Source: Prostheceraeus crozeri
Lineage: Eukaryota > Platyhelminthes > Polycladida > Euryleptidae
Assembly (NCBI GenBank): GCA_907163375.1
Contig: CAJQUW010011630.1
Coordinates: 62,001 to 126,000 of the forward strand
Length of the DNA stretch: 64,000 nucleotides
Direction of reading: 5' to 3'
In this document: positions 1 through 9,933 of the stretch, piece after piece
How positions within the stretch are numbered: the stretch's first letter is position 1
Layout: every line of letters begins with the position of its first letter
Made by a program: the position numbers and the translations under genes
Notes under the pieces: model-generated
The model's database searches: none
What the model was told of the DNA's origin: nothing
Seen by the model: only the letters and a program-made list of their open reading frames with translations

Positions 1-32
1 TTGGTCAAGACACGCTGAAAGCGCATTCAGAC

Positions 33-1098
33 ATGGAGCTTCGCAGCGAGCATTTCCGAGCAATGATTTTTTGCGATTTCAAGCGCAACTAGTCAGCCGC
101 GAGTCGCTAGCCAGCATCACTGCCGCTTTTGGGGAACAATCGCCTCCGAGAGCAACAGTCTTCAATTGGTTTGCGGAGTTCTGCCGCGGATGCGCCTCCA
201 TGTAAGATGAACAACGCTAAGGTCAGCCAGTTTCGGTTGTTCATAAGGTTCTATAGTTGCTGTCGAGAAACTGGCTAAGGCAGATTCACGAGTCACATGC
301 CATCAGATGGAGGTTTCTCTTCGCTTTTCATCGACATCGTTGAATAGGATTCTGCATGATCATCTTCGGCTACGAAAGCTTTCTGCTCGTTGGATCCCAC
401 ACTTGCTCATGGAGGAGCAGAAACAGAAGCGGATCGACTTTTGCAATATCATGCTGCAAAGGTTTGACGGCGGAGCTTCTAAGCAAGTCTGGGACATAGT
501 CACTGGTGACGAGACGTGGATTTATCAATACGATCCCGAGACCAAGCGCCAGTCCAGCCAGTGGGTCTTCCACGGAGAAAATGCACCGCAAAAATGCATT
601 CGCAGTCGGAGCATCGGAAAACAAATGGTGGCCTCATTCTTCTGTGCTGTTGGTCATGTCGTCACTGTGCCACTAAAAACTCAAAGAACCGTGACTGCAG
701 ACTGGTACTGCACTGTTTGTATTCCAAAAGTGCTGGAAAGCTGGAGCAGGAGGCGTCCGAAGACGGGAACGAGAGCATTCTTGTTGCATCACGACAACGC
801 CAGTGCCCACACCGCAGCTCGAACTCAAGATTTCATGCAAGAGCGTTCAATTCGACTGCTTCCCCACCCGCCTTATTCCCCGGATTTGGCGCCGTATGAC
901 TTTTTTCTCTTTCCGAAAGTGAAGGATAAGATCCGAGGAGTTAGTTTCCACTTTCCTAAAGAAGCACGGGAGGCGTTCGAGGCTGCCTTGGAAGAAATTC
1001 CAAAAGAAATTTGGCGAAAATGCTTCGCACAAGACTGGTTTCGGCGCATGCAACTTGCATTGATTATATATTTGAAAAAATATAATTTTTCTACTTGA
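33..1098 (+). pseudogene. Mariner transposase, broken in N-terminal DNA-binding part
   Basis: Cut-and-paste transposase that would bind the inverted repeats and cleave at TA. Translation from the ATG at 33 gives a mariner-type helix-turn-helix start (MELRSEHFRAMIFCDFKR) but runs into stops and a frame change before 307. From 307 an open frame of 263 codons carries the rest. It holds the TGDETW first catalytic Asp (residue 68 of that frame), HDNASAHTA (Asp163) and YSPDLAPYD (Asp198). There are 34 residues between the last two, the diagnostic DD34D spacing. The catalytic core looks whole, so decay is concentrated in the DNA-binding part. Typical full length is about 345 residues. Confidence 0.85.
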
Positions 1099-1160
1099 AA
1101 TTTTTACCTTCAGGTTGGGGATAAAATATCAAAAAATCATTTGATATACTAGTCTAAAGA

Positions 1161-1180
1161 CTTATGGATTGACCCTCGTA
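1161..1180 (+). repeat. Right inverted-repeat end of the mariner element
   Basis: CTTATGGATTGACCCTCGTA is the reverse complement of a typical mariner 5' end. The partner repeat is not in the window, so the identification rests on family resemblance and on position just after the transposase stop. Confidence 0.7.
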
Positions 1181-2820
1181 ACTACTACAAATATCAAGAC
1201 TTCTACATTTCTCTGGACAATCCATGTCAAAAACAGTACACATGCATTTGTATGAATTTCAGCAGTTAGGACGCATTGGCCTACATGGTTATGCGCTAAA
1301 CTCATGTGCTACCGCCGCATTATTTGCTTATTTTGCGATTTTTCTTCTCACAACTTTCTCAGAAATTAGGCATCTGAGATTTATGAACAAATTTCTTGCA
1401 CATTCTGCGGACAAATTCGTAAATTTGATTTATGTCTGCGTGTACAGCGAGATTTTGCGAAGTGATCGGAAAAATCATCAATAGTCATCAAATATTCATC
1501 GAAATTCTAGGAACTGCCCTGTCGTTTTTTAAAGCAAGAGATATTTTTTAGGCAACTATTCAGTTCTCATAGACTATCCTCCAGAAAAGAATGTATACTT
1601 CAATCTTACTGTTAATAGTGAAAATAGTTCTATTGACATCATCTGGATTATTAAGGTTCTTATTGAAATCAGTCTTTGCATATAAACATTCTGATCATCT
1701 GTGGTTGACTGCATGATATTTTATCATCAACATTTCTCAAACTAAATCCAGAAAACTTCAATAAAGAAATTGTTTTCATTTTCTTGTCACTCTCTGTAAG
1801 TTGACATATGGTGATGAAATAATTTTCTCCACTCATTTGACGTATATCCAATCAAAACACCAGGATAATCCGATTGCACTTTTCCGAATATTGGTCATTA
1901 TCCTTAACAGAATCTCCATCACAGGTCGGACAGCTCCACATCTCTTCAGACCTCCTCAGAAGTGGCTGCCCAGGTTGGGAATGAACATTGTGTCCATCAT
2001 CATTGTTTTCATGAGAGCAAATGCAAAGTAGTCCACTTTTATGTCCTGATGCCTTTTCAGACATTCATAGTGTAGAAATCGGCAGCTCCTATTTTTTTCT
2101 CGAAGCTGTCCCTTACCATGGTCAATGTAATAGGTTGATCCACTGTTAATCTTCCGTCCGTTCACTTCGGTTTCAACAGTAACTTTGTCAGTCTTTCCCG
2201 AGTATAAAATAATTGAATCCGATCTCGAATTTCTATTGCTGACTGGTCATCCAGAGATTATACAAAAATCATCAGATTGACAACTTTGGAAAACTTGGGA
2301 TAGATGATATGTGCCTGCTGAATGGATTTCTCTGATGGATTCGAACATTCGCAGATTTTTCGACAGTCAATGATGCGACGATACTAAAGGGAAGATTTCA
2401 ACTCATGATCGCCGTATTTAGTCCATGATCGTTTCGAGATATTACAGACACAAACCCAGATTGAATGGTTTCCCTGTAGATTTTAGACAAAATCGTCAAT
2501 AGAAGATATTTGATCTCTCCCGATGAAATTTTCCGAATGTTCTTCCATTTCCAGGGCATGCTTTTCAAACGTGTCCACACCCGATTGCGGCTTTGGAGTT
2601 GTTTGTTGTTTGAGGAAGCATCCAGACTGATTCACGAAATTTGATGGCACTGTCCTTTAGATTACTCTTCATCACTTTTTTCTATTTTCCTTCTTTGCTT
2701 GCAATGATGATTGATATCCTTCGAGATGGCAGTAATGGTAATGTTGGTTGGCCTGATCATATAGAAAATTATTTCAAAATTTGCTCACCTATCTGTGCAG
2801 AGAGATTTATAAGTATATAA
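1181..2820. other. No recognised gene; possible decayed minus-strand coding remnant
   Basis: No known domain was recognised. Several overlapping minus-strand open stretches lie between about 1670 and 2580. One (1956-2165) contains VNGRKINSGSTYYIDHG followed by a Cys/His-containing piece and, in a shifted frame, GHNVHSQPG. This could be a decayed FLYWCH-like zinc finger of a MULE-type transposase or an unrelated gene. The resemblance is too weak to name it. Confidence 0.3.
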
Positions 2821-2823
2821 CAA

Positions 2824-2877
2824 AGATATGCACGAGGGCGTTAGCCCGAGGGCATATCTATGTTGATTATATCAACA
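2824..2877. repeat. Two adjacent short palindromes
   Basis: AGATATGC and GCATATCT arms enclose two copies of CGAGGGC/GCCCGAGG-type sequence (2824-2859). The next bases form TGTTGAT-TAT-ATCAACA (2860-2876). The pair sits about 150 bases before the THAP coding start and may belong to the terminal region of the P-like element, though no matching copy was found downstream. Confidence 0.5.
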
Positions 2878-3006
2878 TACATGGACTTCTAGATATATAG
2901 CACCTCGACTGAAAGGTAGCATAAAACTACTGACAGTAGTATACGCTACAAGGCTGACGTCGATTAAAGAATAAAGCATCTAACACTTGTGGTAGAGACA
3001 CTTAAA

Positions 3007-3270
3007 ATGCCAAATAAGTGCTCCGCTTATGATTGTCGCAGTGGCAACGATTCGCAAAAAAAACGATCGCATCACTTTCCATCAATACACAATAAAAGAC
3101 ACATATAGACTCAATGAATGGATCTCTCGAAACCCCAGAAAAAACATTCTAAGTAAATAAACATACAAGAATGTGTTCGTTACATTTCGTCGATTCAGAT
3201 TTCATCGAGGAACAACACAATTCGAACAAACGGCGATCGAAAAGCTTGCAGCAGGAATTAAAAAGAACCT
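3007..3270 (+). pseudogene. THAP zinc finger, N-terminal part of P-like transposase
   Basis: The frame from ATG 3007 begins MPNKCSAYDCRSGND, giving the first two zinc ligands (C-x4-C). After a frame change the sequence VCSLHFVDSDF supplies the C-x2-H pair, so the C2CH pattern of THAP fingers is complete in order but not in one frame. THAP fingers bind the transposon ends in P elements and occur in host transcription factors too. The downstream P-type core makes a transposon origin more likely than a host gene. Confidence 0.75.
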
Positions 3271-3285
3271 AAAAACAACTGGGCT

Positions 3286-4278
3286 TTGCGACTTTTAAAA
3301 TCTCAACACTCTCTTGAGAAAAATCCTTTTTCCTTATCATCTGTGACACAACTTATCAAGTTTGAAGAGACTGGTAGTGTCGCGGACTTGCCACGCAGTG
3401 GTCGGCCGTCTTTTAATGAACTTGACATCCTGGATGTTTCGGAGACTGTGACGCACTTATCAGACTCTTCATCTCTGGGCTCAACTTCTGTACGCCGCAT
3501 TTCTCCTGAAGTCGATGTCAGCAAGATCACTGTCCACAAGACAATGCGTTGTCACCTTCAGTTGTATCCTTACAAACTGCAACTAATGCAATAACTGGAG
3601 TTGAACCGTAAGCCAAAACGTCTCGCGTTTGCAAATTGGATTCTATCCCAGCCAGAGAAAAAAATTCCTGACATCCTTTGGTCTGACGAAGCCAACTTCA
3701 GCCTGGATGGCCAGGTTAATACCCCTAACTGTCGTATCTGGTCGTCAGCAAAACCTGAAAGCTATCTTACAAAATCTTTGCATTCCCCAAAGCTATGCGC
3801 TTGGATGGGACTTTCCTCAAAGTTTGCTCTCCACCCATTTTTCTTTGATGAGACAGTTAATTCTGAGAGATACCTGGAGATGCTTCAAACACATGTGCGA
3901 CCGCAGCTAACCTCTAGACGCAAGTTGTCCACCACGATATTTATGCAGGATGGGGCACCACCACCTTTCGCCAGCAATGTTCGCAAATTTCTATGCAGAA
4001 CCTTTACTGATGACCGAATTGTCAGTCGAGGCTGCGCACATCCCTGGCCCCCGAGATCACCCGACCTCAACCCTCTCGACTTCTGGTTCTGTGGCTGGTT
4101 GAAGGCTAAAGTTTACCACGAAAACAATCCAAGCACATTGCAGGAGCTCCGTCAGAAGATCATCAACATCTGCGCTGACATCACACCAGAAGAGCTAGAA
4201 GCTGGTGTGTCCAACATCGTGGCAAGATTACAAATGGTGATCGATTGCGACGGTGATCTTATTGAACATAAATTATAA
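3286..4278 (+). pseudogene. IS630/Tc1/mariner-type transposase with DUF4817-like HTH
   Basis: The first open stretch (3286-3594) contains FEETGSVADLPRSGRPS, the linker typical of the helix-turn-helix part. It stops shortly before a second stretch (3601-4278, 225 codons). The second holds the catalytic core: ILWSDEANF (Asp29), FMQDGAPPP (Asp118) and SPDLNPLDFW (Asp161). By my count 42 residues separate the last two, close to the DD41D subgroup rather than Tc1 (DD34E) or mariner (DD34D). The gene has lost its N-terminal start and has at least one stop between the two parts. Confidence 0.8.
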
Positions 4279-4450
4279 TGATGCTCTAAAATGTATGTCA
4301 AACTTTAATGAGCTGGTATTATGTTGAAAAACAAGTGAGAGTTTTCCTCTGTTGCACACAAAACCTCCGTTAATATGCTACATAAATAAAGTTCACTTTT
4401 CTTCATATGATGATTTCTCTCTAAATGGTAAACATTTCAAAACTTGCGCG

Positions 4451-4469
4451 ACTTTACGGACACCCTGTA
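4451..4469 (+). repeat. Right inverted-repeat end of the nested element
   Basis: ACTTTACGGACACCCTGTA read on the other strand gives TACAGGGTGTCCGTAAAGT, a common terminus of this transposon group. P-like transposase coding resumes directly after it, which supports this as the element boundary. Confidence 0.7.
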
Positions 4470-4479
4470 CTGTTGATAA

Positions 4480-5700
4480 TTCGAGCTTTCTGCATGTACT
4501 TTATTTTTATATTGGTACAGATTATGACATTCTACAGTTGAAGGCCACTTTGATACTTCAGCGTGAGTTGAGTGTTGCTATCATCATCGATGATAAACTG
4601 ATACCTAAGTCAAACTATTGTGACATAGCAACTAATGCCAAGGTTTCTTCGTTTTCACAAGTGTTGAGTTTGATGGGAAGGACAAAATTGCTTGCATACT
4701 CGGAGGAAACTGACATTGCCATGAATTATGCTGAAGAGATAATAAATCTTCTACAATGATGGAGAAGTGAGTCGACTTCTGATGAAATGGGAAAAAGCTT
4801 TACTTTTCTAACGGAGCAAATTCAATTGTTGATTCGAAATAAATTTGCACTATCATACTTTCCTGAATAGATAATAATGGAGTATAATGGAGTACCAAAT
4901 TCATGCCGCAAGGGCAGTGGCCTATAATTTGCTGCATCATCAACAGCTTTGTGTCTTCCAATTGTGTGCACCCTCAGAAAGCTTACGTGAAGATTCTCGA
5001 CTAAAAGCGTGCTAGAAATCGAGACTTACCTTCAACTTCATACTGCTCAGCTAATGGCTTCGACTGTAATGTTTTATTGATGATTTATGAAATTTATTTG
5101 TCCAAGCGGATGGAGTACAGCGGTAATGAGGTACATGATTGACTGAATAGAGTGCTGCTGCAACTACCACTATATGGTTTACGGCAAAATCAATCAAAGG
5201 GAAGCATCGCGATGTCATTTCTCTGCTTACGATTCATAGTTGACAGCAGAAAAACTCAAGCAATGCTTTGAAGAAACCATGACGACACAACGGTCCTCTT
5301 GAAAGATTTTAGTGTATCAGTAGATAACGCTTTAGTGAATCGAAAATTTTACGTTTACATTTGTGGAGGTAGTCTGCAGACTCACGTAATGGATTCAGTT
5401 ATTGGTCAGCCAATATATCTCTTTTTTGATCCTGGTATCAAAAATATTTACAGCAATATTCAGAAAAGGAAAATATTATCTAGTCTTTCTATGACCCGCT
5501 ATTTCTCAAATAGATGTTCTCCAAAATTCGATGATGCTTCACAGCTTTATGAACACGAATCATGCATGGTTTCTGAGGAAGCACATCGATTGACATCGAC
5601 TGCTTTAGAACCGAAAAGCGTCGAAAGATTTCCGTGAAGTTGGCAATGAGTGTGCTTTCAGGGTCAACAAGAGATGAACATCGATGATTATATATCCTTC
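4480..5700 (+). pseudogene. P-like transposase middle and catalytic region, decayed
   Basis: An open stretch up to 4759 contains ATLILQRELSVAIIIDDKLI and SFSQVLSLMGRTKLLAYSEE, P-type segments upstream of the core. From 4760 to 5300 similarity continues in shifting frames, with LTAEKLKQCFEETMTT near 5240. The open stretch 5299-5637 has VDNALVNRKFYVYICGGS and QPIYLFFDPGIKNIYSN, which correspond to the VDNAAANRKF and FDPVHNLKNVYNN segments of P-like transposases. Many frame changes and stops mark this as long dead. The assignment rests on recalled family pattern and should be confirmed by a profile search. Confidence 0.7.
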
Positions 5701-5764
5701 TTAATTGTACGGGCACGTCTAACTACTGTCATTATCATTTCAACTTGATTTGTTCTTCTCCATT

Positions 5765-6440
5765 CATTATCAAACTCAACAAGTACTGAATGCTGAAAAA
5801 AGGATGTATGCTTGATTTGAAACAATCAGTTTTAATGCCTTGAGACGGGTGTCTTTCATTACCGAGAGTCGAAGTACGTGCAGTGATGTCAGTCCTGTAT
5901 CGTACACTTGGTCAATCGACCCTTCAGTCCAGGTGTTATGTATCTAGGAGCCCATACCAACATAGAACTGATAGTTTTATTTAATCATTCTCTAACCAAT
6001 TTTGAGAATGCCAGTCTTATTTCTATGAAATTGTAAGAATTACCTAGGGATTTCTTACAAACAACCGTGTGTGATCTATGTACCATCCTTGTATATCCTT
6101 TTTCATGCCATGCGTCAAAAAGCTTTTCTGTCCCTGTTTGATAAAAGCCAATCAACAAACCATCCTTTGAACCTGATTATATCTCACAAAATTAACAATC
6201 GTGTAACCATCCCTCTGTGTAAAACTGTCAGAAGACACAATTCATTTGGTGTATTATCAGCGTCGATTTTCAATGGCTATACTGATTTGACTTTACATGA
6301 TTTTGATGTGTGACGATCTTATTTTATCCTATGTTGTAAACTTTGCGATTTTCATTTTGAAATATATATATATTTCTTTCTTTCTTTCTTGTATCAGTTT
6401 ATCAAAAATTTTGTCATTCACAGTGAGCGATTAAGTTGTC
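5765..6440. other. No recognised gene; short TTTC/AT simple repeat
   Basis: No supported gene. An 80-codon open stretch (6071-6313) ends with a segment vaguely like the C-terminus of LINE reverse transcriptases but is too short to name. A simple repeat, (AT)n followed by (TTTC)n, occupies 6362-6391. Confidence 0.4.
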
Positions 6441-6449
6441 TCTGATAGA

Positions 6450-7290
6450 CGCACTCTTTGACGATGCAGATATATTTGAAAATGTATTGAATATGAAAAT
6501 CAGAAACCAACAACATCACGAAATGAAGTTCCATCTTGTCCATCAGATATTGAAAAGAGAATAGCAAAACAAATTCCACACAAGAAATTAGAAAATGCTA
6601 AATGGGCAAGTGGAACATTTGATCAATGGATCATAGAAAGAAATGAACAGATTTTAAAAACCACTCTTCTGCGCTGATTGGACATTCTTCTCTCAATAAC
6701 ATAACAAAGCGTAATTTGAATTCAGCATTAAATATTTTAATTTTGAGATGCGAAAAAGGAATCACATGAAATATCCTAGCGAATCATTGCGAGAACTGGT
6801 CAATGGCATTAATTATTGGCTGAGGAAAAAGAGAACAAAGCATGGAATATATTCTCTGACCCTAATTTCGAAGACACTTGAATTGCATTAGACAGCGTCA
6901 TGAAAGAGACTGCTAAGGAAAGAAACAACACCAAGCCGAAAAGAGCGGTACATATAACGGAATATTAACTGTGGAGCAGATGTCATCTGGGTGAAAATAA
7001 TCCTAAGAAGCTGAATAGAACTTCGTTATATCTGCTTTCAAAGGATTGTAGCTTACGAGCGAAAAAAACGAATCCTCAACTTAGGAAAGCGACCAAAAAG
7101 CAAACCCATAATTTCTACTTCAAGTAATGTGGAATAGTGCTATAACGACAATATACCATAAAACCATACACTACCACGAACCTGTGCAAATATTACTTGC
7201 TGGTACAAAAAAGTTACTTGACGGAGTACCTCCTAGGTATTTTTCTTGCTTCTTGTTGAACGGATGCACCAGACCATATCTATACATAAA
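6450..7290 (+). pseudogene. Crypton-type tyrosine recombinase (DUF3504-like), decayed
   Basis: Read across several frames, this stretch follows the order of the DUF3504 domain found in Cryptons and their domesticated relatives. IPHKKLENAKWASGTFDQW lies near 6575-6630, then FEMRKRNHMKYPSESLREL near 6743-6800 (family EVRKKNGEEYPP), then a segment matching LDAEMKRL at 6890-6915. LWSRCHLGENNPKKLNRTS follows at 6971-7026 and CSLRAKKTNPQLRK near 7048-7090. The last aligns with the ALRSGKEHRQLR segment containing the catalytic Arg. Stops and frame changes are frequent, so the copy is dead. Cryptons integrate by site-specific recombination rather than DDE chemistry. Confidence 0.65.
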
Positions 7291-7345
7291 CTAGGTTTTG
7301 CATTCTATTAATGGACGATCAGACAGATAATCAGAAATCGATTTA

Positions 7346-9933
7346 CAGGGTGGCGGCCAGATTTAAAGCTTCAAATCCCCGGGCTATTTCATCGAATTTC
7401 CACGGTTTTTCTTTAATATTGACCAGATGTCTTTTTCTAATTACACCACTCGATAATTAGCGGGACACTTCTTTAAACTGCCTTCATCACAAAATTTGAG
7501 AAATTTCCTGTTTGAATTTTGCCAACAAATTTTGACGTGAACAATATTTTACTCAATCGACCTCAGTTTTTATGTTTTTCAAGTCTGTGAACGGTGGTTC
7601 TGAAGATGAAAACCATCCACTTTCCCCAATGGCCTACAGCCAATGAACAACTTCCAAGATCTAAATGATTTCATATCGACAAGAAAATTAACTTCCTGAA
7701 CTTTCTGACGATAAAAAAACTGCCTTTTCATCATCTGATTAATAAAACTCTATAAAGTTGTATGTAGCAGAATTTCTATTTTAACTGTATTCAGGCTTCA
7801 ATTTTCAAATATGTTTAGTTGAGGCAATTACATTTTGGCACACAGCATTTTGAACTGCAGCGCATTCAACACCAACTTATCAAGAAGTATTGACAAGAGC
7901 AATCAGGGAAACTGCCACAATGGAGGAAGGCCGTAAGCACCAAAAGAATTCCTAATTATCATTCTCTTTTTATCAGCTTGTGTTGAAACAATGGGCGCAT
8001 GGTAGCCGCCAGTCATGAAATTTGTGTCTAATGTTTCGAGCAGAATCAAGCATAATGCTCGAAAATCAAGGTCTCGATCTTCCTTGATTCAGCGAATGTG
8101 TTGCAACGCAGCAATGTTACCTCTGTATTGAAGACAAGACCATCGGATTAAACCATCTCAGAAGTCTCATTATATGGTTTAATTCGACTCAATGTGATTT
8201 TGTATTCCTCCTAATCAAATTATTCAACTTTCTTCTTCTTCATGCGTGAGCTTCTCGCTGTTTATTGAAATAATATTCACAACGTGCCGAAAAAATAAAA
8301 ATGTCAATACAATGAATTGATAACACACATCTTTTGAAAATATCACGTCACAAGAAGCAATTTGCAACTTCAGCCTTACATGTCTAAAAGTTGAAGTCTG
8401 AAAAAATTGCTAAAAACAAAAATTATATGAATCAGTTTATGAAAATGAAATATTCTGTGATCATAAAAAAGCACGAAAAAATATTCTATCGTTGCAAAAT
8501 CATTCAGATTTCATAGATAGTTCACAGGCTACAAACCACTGAATAAAGGCGTGATCGTCTGTGCTTGTTTTAGAAATAGCTAGCCGGCTGAATGTGTAAG
8601 CATAAGTAGGTTTATTCAAGAAACATTCATGGCTCTGATGAAAAACCATACATAGGCTTACTAATGCAAATGTCATAAAATGTTTAATGGACTATCAGCC
8701 AATCCCGCGCTCTTGAAATATCTTATTTGACCGTCAATTAGTAATGCTGTGTGTGTTAAGAAATGCATACGTGTATATCGCGGTTAACCGGTCAAGCACA
8801 TGCATCCAAGTATTAAATAACTAGGCCTGATTTTTCTAGGCATATGACATAGGCTATCAAAATTTGCTTGCTTTGATGCTTAGAACGGCATTTGATTTAT
8901 TTTTCGCGTTTCTGGTACAGTTAACACCGGAGCAGAGAACAAAATCTCTACCGCTAGAGGAAGCTCCAGATGGTTGGTTTCATGTACTAGCGACCCTATT
9001 TGGTCGCGACCCCGATATTTGGAAGCGGTGGTCTCTATACTTTCTTGGGTGGACTTCTTGTCGCGACTTACTGAGGTTTCGAACTCATCTCTTAACTTAG
9101 CGAGACTTATATTCAAAATACCAACCAAACCTCTGATGCACTTTTTGTCAGTGGAAGCGTTGGTAAAATTTTGTTGGTATGATTTTAGACTGACTTCTTT
9201 CCGCAACTGGGTGTGGGTGAAAGCGTATAGCGTTTAGCCTGCTGTGCTAAATTGAATTGTTATTGCTCAGAAGGTTTTGCACTTGCAAAATATCTTACAA
9301 CGTCTGAAATTTGTAATGTGAAGACGGACGTCAATTTAATGACTTTATTAGTGTATAAGACTAACAACGTTAATTGCATCATTAGATGCAGCATAATGTG
9401 CCACTTTGCCATACTACAAGTCTTTTACGAAATTGCATGTAAGCCCGTTCAGATACACAGAAAACAGAAACGATTTTTTGTGAGTTTGTACTTGCATATA
9501 CGAATTATTTTATAGTCAACCCATCAACTTCGACGTGAATAGCCACACATTGTCTTTGTAAGATGCAACATTGCTTATTTGCAAGGCTTCATCAACGATT
9601 TCATTTTAAGCGACGCGCCAACGACACAACCATTGCCTCACAGATATCATTTACAGTCACATGGAAACGATTCATATAATCACAAATATTTCATCCAGAT
9701 GTGCAATCATATTGGTTGTTTCAATTAATATTCGAAGAAATTTAATAGAAATGGTGGACTCAATAAAAGTCATAATAATGGCAGTTGAAATCAACAAATT
9801 ATGCTCATTTAACTTAGTGGCAAAAAATCACAGAATGTCATTCCCGGGATATTTAAGGGCTACTTAGCTATTTCGCAATAATTTAAGGGCGATTCCCGGG
9901 CCGCCCGGGATTCCCGGAGTCGGCCGCCACCCG
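7346..9933. mobile_element. Putative hAT-like element, no recognisable transposase
   Basis: Left end CAGGGTGGCGGCC and right end GGCCGCCACCCG are inverted copies. Both ends carry CCCGGG-rich sequence followed inward by CTATTTC/GAAATAG. Flanks share a degenerate ATTTA (TCGATTTA left, GAATTTAG right), possibly an eroded 8-bp duplication. The 2.6-kb interior has only short open stretches (for example 8864-9206 on either strand) with no domain I recognise. The CAGGG start and GC-rich ends suit a non-autonomous hAT-type element, but this is inference. Confidence 0.5.

Larger units (their letters stand above)
1..1180 (+). mobile_element. Mariner (DD34D) DNA transposon, left end outside window
   Basis: The right part of a mariner element. 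The left inverted repeat lies before base 1. The right end is recognised by the run TTATGGATTGACCCTCGTA, the complement of the common mariner start TACGAGGGTCAATCC, ending in a TA at the insertion dinucleotide. Between the edge and this end lies one transposase gene. The element is inactive because its gene is broken in the N-terminal third. Confidence 0.85.
3286..4469 (+). mobile_element. IS630/Tc1/mariner-type transposon with one terminus
   Basis: Carries a DUF4817-type helix-turn-helix and a D,D,D transposase core. Its right end is CGGACACCCTGTA, the complement of the TACAGGGTGTCCG start seen in this group, finishing with TA at 4468-4469. A matching left inverted repeat was not found before 3286, so the left side seems lost or rearranged. 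It lies inside the P-like transposase gene. Confidence 0.75.
3007..5760 (+). mobile_element. P-like (THAP-domain) DNA transposon, decayed, interrupted by another transposon
   Basis: THAP-finger coding sequence at 3007-3270 is followed, after an inserted IS630/Tc1/mariner-type element, by P-element-type transposase sequence from about 4480 to 5700. This order (THAP finger, middle region, RNase-H-like core) is that of P-like transposases. Terminal inverted repeats and target duplication were not found, so the outer limits are approximate. The nested element shows that the P-like copy was already present when it inserted. Confidence 0.75.

Noticed and set aside
3007-3270. Host THAP transcription-factor gene
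   Set aside because: Frame changes inside the finger and P-type transposase sequence downstream make a transposon relic the simpler reading.
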